Part shown: piece after piece, positions 25,737-32,061 of the stretch
Numbering within the stretch: the first letter of the stretch is position 1
How the letters are laid out: each line of letters begins with the position of its first letter
Assembly: GCA_017962605.1 (NCBI GenBank)
Contig: JAGCUY010000057.1
Location: 1-34,241, forward strand
Direction of reading: 5' to 3'
Source: Kiritimatiellia bacterium
GTDB lineage: Bacteria; Verrucomicrobiota; Kiritimatiellia; RFP12; JAAYLN01
Length of the DNA stretch: 34,241 nucleotides
Notes under the pieces: generated by a model
Told to the model about the DNA's origin: nothing
What the model saw: the letters and a program-made list of their open reading frames with translations, nothing else
Database searches by the model: none
Translations under genes and position numbers: made by a program

Positions 25737-28087
25737 GGTGCCTCCTCCTTTTGGCTTTTGATTCTCGATTCGCGGTCGTCGCGTATGGCGTCAGCCTCTG
25801 CGGCGCGACCGGCGGCGCGAAGAAGCCGCTCGGCATCGGCCATCGAGGCAAAGACCTCCTCGCCGCCATCGTAGAGCAGAGACACGGCAAGATAGAGGCG
25901 CAGGGCCTCGTCCGTGTTGCCGGAAGCCTCGTGCGCGGCGGCAAGGCCGCGATAGGCGCGGGCGCGGACGGTCTCCTGTCCATCGCCGCCAGCGCGTTCG
26001 ATGGCCACGCGGAACCACTGCTGCGCCGCTATGGCGCCGTCACCGTTGGCGAGGAGTTCGGCCAGGCGAAGGGCGGCCTCCGCGGAGAACTTGGTCTGCG
26101 CCGGAGACTCGGCTGCGGCACGGAAGGCGGCGATGGCCGCATTGGTGTTGGAGAGTGCAAGCTGGCTGCGGGCGATGATGACATTGGCGGCCTGGCGCAT
26201 TTCGTCGGTGATGTCGCGGCGGAGGAGTTCGCTGGCGGCGTTTGAAGCTTCGCTGCAGCGGCCCTGCGAATACTGGAACTCGGCCAGCCAGACGAGGCGG
26301 TCGGCGGGGAGCCTTTCGCGCATTGCGCCTTCAAGCAGTGGCTGGAAGAGCGCGGCGGCCTCGTCGGCCCGGCCCTGAGCGTGGAGGCAAAGGCCAAGGA
26401 GGAAGGATGCCTCGCGGCGCGCTTCAAGTGTGGAGGCGTCGTTTGCGAGTGGCTTCAGGAGCTTTTCGGCGGCAGGGTAGTCGCCCGACTCATAGTAAAT
26501 CCGCGCTCGCTCGAAACTGGCCTTGCCGGCCGCTTCGGAAGCGCCATACTTGGCTGTAAGGGCGTCGAGTGTGGCGCCGGCCTCGCGGACAAGGCCCATC
26601 GCGCGCTGCGACACGCCTTTCTGCAGCATCACTTCGGGAACGAGCTTGTGGTCGGGGAACTTTTCAAGAAAGGCGTCGAAATCACGGACGGCCTCCTCGC
26701 GCCGGTCAAGCATTGCCAGGCAGCACCCCGATTCGTAGAGCGCGTATGGGACGAGCGGGGAGTCCGGGTGGTTGAGGGCGAGGCGCTGGTATGACTTTGA
26801 CGCCTCAAGCCAGGACTTCGCCTCGCGAAGATGGCGGGCGGAACGGTAGAGGGCCTCCGAGGCAAGCGGGGAAGAAGGATGGCGCGAGGCGAGCATTGCG
26901 TAGAATTGCGCAGCGCAGCCACCGTCTTCAAGGGCCTCTGCGGCCTCGGCCTGGAGCCACAGGACATCTGGCGCAAGTTCTGCGGGCGGAGCGGAGAAGG
27001 TGCGGGCTTCCGCCAAGAGGGCCTCGTGGCGGCCCGATTTGAAGAGGATTACCAGGCGTTCGTAGCGGGCGTGCGCGTCGAACCGCGAACCCGGGCACTC
27101 TTTGAGGAGCTGTGAGAAGACGCCCAAGGCCCGCTCGCCATTCCCTAGGCGCGCCTGCGCGGCGGCTTCAATGTAGAGGGCCTCGGCCCAGACATCCTTC
27201 GGCGGCATGGAGCTGGCGTTTTTGACGAGGATGCGGTTGACGAGGGCCGAGGCTTCGGAGAAGCGTCCGGCATTGAAGTTGGCCCAGGCCGCAGGGAGTC
27301 TGGCATCCGCGATGCGGGAGTCATTGGGGTATTGGGAGAAGAGGCGGGAGAAGCGCGCTACGGCCTCGTCGTAGCGGCCGGAGGTGTATGCGAGAAAAGC
27401 ACCTTTGAAGAGGGCCTCGGCTCCGATGCGCGGAGTCTGGGGCGCGGCCGCCGCCGCTGCGTAGCGGGCAAGTGCACCAGTGACGGATGCCTCATCCCCC
27501 CGCTTGGCCTCTATCTCGGCAAGGTAGAGGGTTGCAAAGCCGCAGAACTCGCTGATGGCCTGGGTGTTTTCCGATGCGGACGCCGCCGCAAGCAGCATCT
27601 CGAAGCGCATGGACGCCAATTCGTAGTTGCCGACGTTGAAGTAGTTCTCCCCGGCGAAATACATGGCCGTGAGGCGAAGGTCCCAGGGGGCGTCGGTTTC
27701 TGCGGAAATGACGTCGAAGGCGCGGGAGGCGCGAAGCGGGTCGCCCAGGGCGGAGAGTGCCATTGCGTGGGTGATTGCGGCACTGAAGCGCTGCGGCGAT
27801 TGCGGGAATTCGCGAGCGAAACGGTTGCACGTGGCGTCTGCGCCGGCGTTGTCGCCTGTGCGGCGCTGACATTCTGCAAGGCGCGCGAGGATGATGTCAA
27901 GCCCCTCGTTGGCAGGGGTAGATTCGGCAAGGGCGGCATATTCCCGCAGAGCCAGGGCATGGAGGCCCCGGGACATCAGGCCGTCAGCGAAACTGCGCCT
28001 GTCCTGCGCCGCAAGGTCATCGGCAAAAGCGGATGTGGCCAGCAGCGTCAGGGCAAGCCCGAAGGAAAGTTTTACACCAAGTGTCAT
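25733..28087 (-). CDS. Secreted tetratricopeptide-repeat protein
   Basis: A 784-aa periplasmic TPR protein. The signal peptide ends at the AFA motif (about residue 22, followed by DD). The rest is almost all helix-turn-helix TPR units, such as RYDEAVARFSRLFSQYPNDSR, YALYESGCCLAMLDRREEAV and FLLGLCLHAQGRADEAAALF, spread across the length. It resembles the CpoB/YbgF-Tol and Bat-type scaffolds that serve protein complexes. ATG 28087 is chosen for the signal peptide; longer readings to 28198 cross the promoter. It has a near-leaderless start (about 5 nt) and no Shine-Dalgarno. Its last codon overlaps the VWA start. It heads the operon TPR-VWA-HerA. Confidence 0.88.
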   Translation of the reverse strand: MTLGVKLSFGLALTLLATSAFADDLAAQDRRSFADGLMSRGLHALALREYAALAESTPANEGLDIILARLAECQRRTGDNAGADATCNRFAREFPQSPQRFSAAITHAMALSALGDPLRASRAFDVISAETDAPWDLRLTAMYFAGENYFNVGNYELASMRFEMLLAAASASENTQAISEFCGFATLYLAEIEAKRGDEASVTGALARYAAAAAAPQTPRIGAEALFKGAFLAYTSGRYDEAVARFSRLFSQYPNDSRIADARLPAAWANFNAGRFSEASALVNRILVKNASSMPPKDVWAEALYIEAAAQARLGNGERALGVFSQLLKECPGSRFDAHARYERLVILFKSGRHEALLAEARTFSAPPAELAPDVLWLQAEAAEALEDGGCAAQFYAMLASRHPSSPLASEALYRSARHLREAKSWLEASKSYQRLALNHPDSPLVPYALYESGCCLAMLDRREEAVRDFDAFLEKFPDHKLVPEVMLQKGVSQRAMGLVREAGATLDALTAKYGASEAAGKASFERARIYYESGDYPAAEKLLKPLANDASTLEARREASFLLGLCLHAQGRADEAAALFQPLLEGAMRERLPADRLVWLAEFQYSQGRCSEASNAASELLRRDITDEMRQAANVIIARSQLALSNTNAAIAAFRAAAESPAQTKFSAEAALRLAELLANGDGAIAAQQWFRVAIERAGGDGQETVRARAYRGLAAAHEASGNTDEALRLYLAVSLLYDGGEEVFASMADAERLLRAAGRAAEADAIRDDRESRIKSQKEEAP

Positions 28088-28098
28088 ACGTAGGAATG

Positions 28099-28127
28099 AT
28101 TCTACCATTGTTGCGCCATAGTCGCAA
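28099..28127 (-). promoter_or_regulatory. Promoter of the TPR-VWA-HerA operon
   Basis: On the minus strand: -35 TTGCGA (28122-28127), 17-bp spacer, -10 TAGAAT (28099-28104) with extended TGG. It faces the ExbB promoter back to back. Its -10 and part of the spacer share a 19-bp identical string with the promoter of the gene at 31843. Confidence 0.7.
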
Positions 28128-28138
28128 CCACTCCTCAC

Positions 28139-28167
28139 TTGTTTTCCCATATCCCTTTTGCTATGAT
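28139..28167 (+). promoter_or_regulatory. Promoter of the ExbB-like operon
   Basis: -35 TTGTTT (28139-28144), 17-bp spacer, -10 TATGAT (28162-28167) with TTTTGC in front. The predicted leader is about 9 nt, without Shine-Dalgarno. Confidence 0.65.
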
Positions 28168-28182
28168 AGAAGTCCATTCGCC

Positions 28183-28839
28183 ATGCTAACCATACCATTT
28201 AAAGAAGGCGGCCCGATCTTCGCCGCATGTCTCGCCTGCGGCGTTGTAGCAATCGTCGTGTTCGTCGAGCGCATCATCCAACTGCACCGGGCGCGGATAC
28301 GCTTCAGCGACTTCCTCGCCGGAGTCTTCAACATCCTCGAGAAGGGCAAGGTCCGCGAGGCCTTGGCCATTTGCGACGAGACAGCCGGCCCCGTGGCGCG
28401 AATCACCCACAGCGCCATCATGCACCGCGCCGACAGCCGAGAAGACCTCCAAACCGCCATGGAGAACGCAGGCAAGGCTGAAATCGCGCGCATGGAGCGC
28501 CGCCTCCGCGTCATCTCCACCATCATGCACATCGCCCCGCTTCTGGGTCTTCTTGGCTGCGTCTGCGGTGGACTGGCAATGGTCCGCTCCATCCAGGCCA
28601 ATTTGACGCTCGTCCAGACTCTTGACCTTACAAGTGGGCTTGCCGAAGCCCTCCAGTGCACCGCAGCCGGTCTCGCTGTCGCGATCATGGCCTTCGCAAT
28701 GTTCAACATCGTCGTCGTGCGCATCGACAGGATCATCCTCGACATGGACCAGGCGGCGGCCGACATTCTGGCCTTTATCCCTACCCTCGGAGCAACCGCT
28801 TCCGATGGCGACCCCGGCGACGAGAAAGCGGAGAAATGA
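28183..28839 (+). CDS. MotA/TolQ/ExbB-family proton-channel-like protein
   Basis: A 218-aa protein of the MotA/TolQ/ExbB family. The membrane segments are about 11-29, 113-135 and 156-178. The IAPLLGLLGCVCG and EALQCTAAGLAVAI blocks are unmistakable. In E. coli TolQ/ExbB, threonines in both pore helices (GLLGTV and TAxGL) serve proton coupling. Here the first is C126 and the second is T160. ATG 28183 follows the promoter with a short leader; longer readings toward 28033 cross the promoter. The stop overlaps the ExbD-like start (ATGA). It probably forms the oligomeric ring holding the next protein. Confidence 0.9.
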   Translation: MLTIPFKEGGPIFAACLACGVVAIVVFVERIIQLHRARIRFSDFLAGVFNILEKGKVREALAICDETAGPVARITHSAIMHRADSREDLQTAMENAGKAEIARMERRLRVISTIMHIAPLLGLLGCVCGGLAMVRSIQANLTLVQTLDLTSGLAEALQCTAAGLAVAIMAFAMFNIVVVRIDRIILDMDQAAADILAFIPTLGATASDGDPGDEKAEK

Positions 28840-29330
28840 GCGAGCGCCCCAACTGGTCATCCTGGCGAATCGGAAGCCGCGACGCGCAGTCGCCTGCACG
28901 CCGCATACGGCCATTCCTCCTCTATGGCGTGACGCTGCTCAATGTGTTCCTGGCCATCGCCCTCTGTGCCGCGCTTTCCAGGCACATTGTCATCACGCCT
29001 TCAATCCCGTTCACCCTTCCGGCGGCCGAGTTCTCCTCTGGCAAGTCCGATGCGGTGTCGGCCGTTCTCGTAATGTCGGAAGAAGCCTCGCGCCCCCTGC
29101 TCTTCTTCGACGGCATCCGCTACCGACTTGACGACGACACGGAGTGCGCCGCCCTCCGCGCGGCCCTTGGCTCCCTGATGCGCGGGCTCGAGGTGAGCGA
29201 ACTCACGCTCTTTGCCGACGGCCGGGCGCCACATGCGGATGTCATGCGCTTCGTCGCCGAGGCGCGCCGCGCCGGCGCCTCCGCCGTGAACATCGCAGTG
29301 CGCGAGGAAGGCGGCGACAACGACCAATGA
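28836..29330 (+). CDS. ExbD/TolR-like protein lacking the usual membrane aspartate
   Basis: A 164-aa protein with one transmembrane helix (about residues 27-48) and a periplasmic alpha/beta domain. The domain shows ExbD/TolR-like elements: IPFTLPAAE, VLVMSEEASRPLLFFDG, ELTLFADGRAPHADVMRFV and AGASAVNIAVRE. In ExbD/TolR the helix reads PLIDVxLVLL with an essential aspartate. The aligned segment here is GVTLLNVFLAIAL, with N36 at that place. The conclusion depends on the alignment. The start overlaps the ExbB-like stop and the stop overlaps the next start (both ATGA). It may assemble with the ExbB-like ring but work without proton flow. Confidence 0.75.
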   Translation: MSERPNWSSWRIGSRDAQSPARRIRPFLLYGVTLLNVFLAIALCAALSRHIVITPSIPFTLPAAEFSSGKSDAVSAVLVMSEEASRPLLFFDGIRYRLDDDTECAALRAALGSLMRGLEVSELTLFADGRAPHADVMRFVAEARRAGASAVNIAVREEGGDNDQ

Positions 29331-29587
29331 CCCCGCCGACCATGCCAGCATCGCAGGAGATATTCGGCCACTGGGCCATCATCCTTCTGCTTCTGCTTTT
29401 AGCCGCCCTCGCAATGGCGCTATTCCGCCATCCGGCAGCGGCAGCCGCCGCGCATTTGCGCAAACCATCCACCTTCGAGGTCAGATACCTCCCCGTTGAC
29501 TCAGCTGCCTTCGACGCAGCCCATCCCTCAATCCTCAGGCAGAAAATGCCGGAGATAAAATTCCAACAGCCGGAGGCGACGCCATGA
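29327..29587 (+). CDS. Small single-pass membrane protein
   Basis: An 86-aa protein I do not recognise. One strongly hydrophobic helix (about residues 14-33, rich in leucine and alanine) is followed by a short alanine-rich stretch and a soluble C-terminal tail (FEVRYLPVDSAAFD, then IKFQQPEATP). It is linked by ATGA overlaps to the ExbD-like gene before and the permease after, so expression is tightly coupled and it may be a structural accessory of the same complex. Other readings in this stretch are longer only by running back into the ExbD-like gene. Confidence 0.6.
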   Translation: MTPPTMPASQEIFGHWAIILLLLLLAALAMALFRHPAAAAAAHLRKPSTFEVRYLPVDSAAFDAAHPSILRQKMPEIKFQQPEATP

Positions 29588-30558
29588 AGGACGCCCTCCG
29601 CGCAGTCCGCTCCGTCGCCGCCGCAACGGCCCTTGAGCTGGCATCCCAGCCCGAAACGCTCCTCCTCCTGATCACCGGGCTGGTTCTCACCACGCTCATT
29701 CCCCTGCTCCACTTCCACGACTTCGGCGAACCCGGCCGCATCGTCCGCGACGGCGGCCTGGCATACCAACTCGTGATCGGCACAGTCCTGGCCGCCTTCT
29801 CCGTCTCGCGTTCCATCCACGCCGAACTGGAGAACGGCACGGCGCTCGCCGCACTCTCCAAGCCAATATCGCGTGGCGCGTTCCTCGCAGGCAAGTGGCT
29901 TGGCGTAATGGCCGTCATCCTGCGCTTCTGGGCGGCCACGCTGGCCACCACAATCGTCGCCACGCGCATCTCGCCACGCTTCGAGACCTTCGAAGACGGC
30001 ACCATGGGCTACCTCTCCGATCCGACGGCGCAGTCAATGCTGCTGCTAATCCCCGCGCTTTCGATGCTGGTGGCTGGGATGCTCCACAACCGCCGCCACG
30101 CGCGCTTCCCGCTCATCGCCACCAAGCTCATGACTATCCTTTCGCTCGCCGCGCTTGCCGTTACGATTCTCTTCAATCGCCACTGGCACTTCGCCCCGTC
30201 GTTCTCCAATGTCGGCTTGAACATCGCAACGGCCTCCTACCCCATTCTCCTCGCCATAGCCGCTGTCGCCGCCTTTTCCGCAGCCCTCTCCACCGCCCTG
30301 CCCGCATCGGCGGTCATGGCCGCGGCCGCGGCAATCGTCGCCGCCGGACTCTCCTGGGACGCCGTAACCGCCGCGCATCATGCGCTTGGCATCCTTCCCA
30401 TCCCCAATATCCAGTCGCTCTGGATGGCCGACGCCATCGCCAATGGCGGCTCCGTTCCAATGCGCCAGCTGGCAGTCGCCACCATCCACGCGCTCTCACT
30501 CGCCGCCTTCGCGCTTGTCTGCGGTAGCGCAGCACTAAACTGCAGGGACGTAAACTGA
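29584..30558 (+). CDS. ABC-2-type transporter permease-like membrane protein without an ATPase gene nearby
   Basis: A 324-aa integral membrane protein with about six to seven hydrophobic segments. The pattern resembles ABC-2 permeases: an N-terminal cytoplasmic piece, TM1 at about 27-44, then GTVLAAFSVSRSIHAELENGTALAALSKPISRGAFLAGKWLG, in which the short amphipathic 'coupling' region is typical. C-terminal segments are alanine-rich. No ATP-binding subunit is adjacent; the Wzt-type ATPase at 32865 belongs with its own permease. It closes a four-gene operon coupled by ATGA overlaps. Its substrate is unknown, and it may serve as a membrane anchor for the Exb-like proteins. Confidence 0.7.
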   Translation: MKDALRAVRSVAAATALELASQPETLLLLITGLVLTTLIPLLHFHDFGEPGRIVRDGGLAYQLVIGTVLAAFSVSRSIHAELENGTALAALSKPISRGAFLAGKWLGVMAVILRFWAATLATTIVATRISPRFETFEDGTMGYLSDPTAQSMLLLIPALSMLVAGMLHNRRHARFPLIATKLMTILSLAALAVTILFNRHWHFAPSFSNVGLNIATASYPILLAIAAVAAFSAALSTALPASAVMAAAAAIVAAGLSWDAVTAAHHALGILPIPNIQSLWMADAIANGGSVPMRQLAVATIHALSLAAFALVCGSAALNCRDVN

Positions 30559-30569
30559 GGTTTTTTCCC

Positions 30570-31265
30570 ATGGACACAATGCCTGAATCTTTCGAGGAAC
30601 GCCTTGCGGCAATCAAGGCCATCGTGGCCGACGCCTGCGCCAAGGCCGGACGCGACCCCGCCGATGCCGAAATCATCGCCGTCACCAAGACGCGCGGCCC
30701 GGAGGAGGTCCGCGAGGCTTGGGAGGCCGGCCTGCGCATCATGGGGGAGAACAAGGTCCAGGAGGCGGCCGCGAAAATCCCCGCATGCGTTGGCGGCCCG
30801 GAGTGGCACCTCATCGGCCATCTCCAAAAGAACAAGGTCCGCCACGCCCTATCCCTATTCACGACCATCCACTCAGTCGATTCGGCCGAATTGCTCGCCG
30901 CCATAGACCGCGTCGCCGACGAGGACGGACACGACCCTCATGTGCTTCTCGAGGTGAACGTCTCTGGCGAGTCAAGCAAGTTCGGCATACGCCCGGATGA
31001 TTTGCCGTCGATAGTCGAGACGGCGCTCTCATGCCGCCGCATCACTCTGGAAGGCTTCATGACGATGGCGCCGTTCTCGCCGAATCCAGAAGACGCCCGT
31101 CCGCACTTCGCGCGGCTGCGCGAACTGCGCGACGAAATGGAGCGCCGCTTTGGCGCTACCTTCCCACGCCTCTCAATGGGGATGAGCGGCGACTACGCCG
31201 TCGCGGCCGAGGAAGGGGCCACCTGGCTCCGCATCGGCACAGCCCTCTTCGGCCCCCGGCATTAA
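30570..31265 (+). CDS. YggS-family PLP-binding protein (PLP homeostasis protein)
   Basis: A 231-aa single-domain protein of the YggS/PLPBP family. The PLP lysine is K40 in IIAVTKT. The WHLIGHLQKNKVRHAL block and the C-terminal SMGMSGDYAVAAEEGATWLRIGTALFG block, which binds the phosphate, are typical. It keeps free pyridoxal phosphate and amino-acid pools balanced and has no known enzyme activity. The length matches the family. TGAGG, formed partly by the previous stop codon, is the likely Shine-Dalgarno for ATG 30570. It follows the permease by 11 nt and so is probably transcribed from the Exb promoter. Its stop codon is within the T-run of the opposing tRNA terminator. Confidence 0.95.
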   Translation: MDTMPESFEERLAAIKAIVADACAKAGRDPADAEIIAVTKTRGPEEVREAWEAGLRIMGENKVQEAAAKIPACVGGPEWHLIGHLQKNKVRHALSLFTTIHSVDSAELLAAIDRVADEDGHDPHVLLEVNVSGESSKFGIRPDDLPSIVETALSCRRITLEGFMTMAPFSPNPEDARPHFARLRELRDEMERRFGATFPRLSMGMSGDYAVAAEEGATWLRIGTALFGPRH

Positions 31266-31297
31266 AAAACGAACCCTTCCGATGATGCCGGAAGGGT
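31263..31297 (-). terminator. Intrinsic terminator of the tRNA-Ala gene
   Basis: On the minus strand, a perfect 9-bp stem ACCCTTCCG / CGGAAGGGT with a 7-nt loop (31273-31297), then TTCGTTTTTTAA. The T-run overlaps the last bases of the convergent YggS gene, including its TAA stop. Confidence 0.8.
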
Positions 31298-31300
31298 GGA

Positions 31301-31376
31301 TGGTGGAGAAGAGGAGATTCGGACTCCCGACCCCCGCGTTGCGAACGCGATGCTCTACCAACTGAGCTACTTCCCC
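31301..31376 (-). tRNA. tRNA-Ala(CGC)
   Basis: A 76-nt cloverleaf on the minus strand with CCA encoded. The acceptor stem contains the G3:U70 wobble pair that marks alanine tRNAs, and the discriminator base is A. The D arm begins GCTCAGTTGG, the anticodon loop is TTCGCAA (anticodon CGC, reading GCG), and the T loop is of the TCCGAAT type. The match of G3:U70 and anticodon makes the identity firm. It lies between the YggS terminator and its own promoter. Confidence 0.95.
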
Positions 31377-31393
31377 AAAAAAAGTATGTAAAG

Positions 31394-31422
31394 ATTCTAC
31401 CAACTTCCGGCTAGAATTGCAA
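31394..31422 (-). promoter_or_regulatory. Promoter of tRNA-Ala
   Basis: On the minus strand: -35 TTGCAA (31417-31422), 17-bp spacer, -10 TAGAAT (31394-31399) with extended TGG. The position is right for a tRNA 5' end with a leader of about 11 nt. Confidence 0.75.
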
Positions 31423-31432
31423 GCGTTTTTTT

Positions 31433-31843
31433 TCAAGGATGCTCCAGTGGCGGGAGGGCGGCGCGTTCGCGGATGCGCGAAAGTATGCGCCAGACAAAGG
31501 GGATTGACGCGATGCGACGCACCCCTGCGGCCTTCCCCGGGATGTCCATGATGGCCAGCCCCATCATCACGGCAATGAAGCCTTGCAGGAAGACAGTTCC
31601 CAGAATCACCAGCGCCACCCCGGCCAGATTTCTCAACGCCATAAGCGCGATGAAGAGCGGCCACGGGCGGCCTCCCCTTCCCTTCGGCGCGAGATAAGCC
31701 GGATTTGTGAAGAAGTCGGCCGGCATGCGCCGCACCGCCACTGGCGTTCCGAAGAGGATAAGCACCCACCCGACGATTGTGATAATCACGCTCGCCCAAA
31801 AGAAGATTGTCTTTGCGGACACTGTTCCCGCGATGTCAGTCAT
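31433..31843 (-). CDS. Small multi-pass membrane protein, unknown
   Basis: A 136-aa protein with about three hydrophobic segments: 11-32 (IFFWASVIITIVGWVLILFG), about 62-84 and about 85-98. A basic GTPVAVRRMPADFF loop and a positively charged C-terminus (RRIASIPFVWRILSRIRERA) suggest a cytoplasmic tail. I do not recognise the family. It may be leaderless: the -10 TAGAAT ends 6 nt before the ATG, and there is no Shine-Dalgarno. It is divergent from the polysaccharide export genes, and its stop lies close to the tRNA promoter. No function is inferred. Confidence 0.65.
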   Translation of the reverse strand: MTDIAGTVSAKTIFFWASVIITIVGWVLILFGTPVAVRRMPADFFTNPAYLAPKGRGGRPWPLFIALMALRNLAGVALVILGTVFLQGFIAVMMGLAIMDIPGKAAGVRRIASIPFVWRILSRIRERAALPPLEHP

Positions 31844-31849
31844 GCTGCC

Positions 31850-31878
31850 ATTCTACCATTGTTGCGCCCCAGGTGCAA
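31850..31878 (-). promoter_or_regulatory. Promoter with leaderless start for the small membrane protein
   Basis: On the minus strand: -35 TTGCAC (31873-31878), 17-bp spacer, -10 TAGAAT (31850-31855) with extended TGG. Counting from the -10, the start of transcription coincides with the A of ATG 31843. Nineteen bases, ATTCTACCATTGTTGCGCC on the plus strand (31850-31868), are identical to 28099-28117. Confidence 0.7.
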
Positions 31879-31892
31879 GGGTACATTTACTC

Positions 31893-31916
31893 ACACAGAG
31901 ACACAGAGGCACAGAG
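31893..31916 (+). repeat. 8-nt tandem repeat (ACACAGAG type)
   Basis: Three adjacent octamers: ACACAGAG twice and GCACAGAG once. They lie in the divergent gap between the small membrane protein and the Wzm gene. Confidence 0.85.
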
Positions 31917-31968
31917 TTGTCCACGGCTTGCGCTGCGCGAGCATACGCGCTACCTTCCAAACATCAAA

Positions 31969-32017
31969 GGCGCTTGCGCCAAACTTCTAAACTTCCAGGG
32001 CGCTTGCGCCAAACTTC
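31969..32017 (+). repeat. Two 19-bp direct repeats, each with an internal palindrome
   Basis: GGCGCTTGCGCCAAACTTC occurs at 31969-31987 and again at 31999-32017, exactly 30 bp apart. Each copy contains the palindrome GGCGC-TT-GCGCC. The pair ends about 27 bp before the Wzm promoter -10. It could be a pair of operator sites or a repeat-family remnant. Confidence 0.8.
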
Positions 32018-32043
32018 CCTGCCCACTTCTTTCGGAATTTTGC

Positions 32044-32049
32044 TATAAT
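32044..32049 (+). promoter_or_regulatory. Extended -10 promoter of the O-antigen export operon
   Basis: TATAAT preceded by TTTTGC. The ATG at 32062 follows 12 nt later, so the leader is about 6 nt without Shine-Dalgarno. No -35 is visible; direct repeats occupy the region upstream. Confidence 0.65.
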
Positions 32050-32061
32050 TCTTATCTTGAC

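Noticed and set aside
31969..32017. Possible CRISPR array
   Set aside because: Only two repeats of 19 bp with an 11-bp gap, and no cas genes in the window.
31807..32061. N-terminal extension of the Wzm-type permease
   Set aside because: It would translate the octamer and direct repeats and pass the TATAAT promoter; Wzm proteins start near the chosen ATG.
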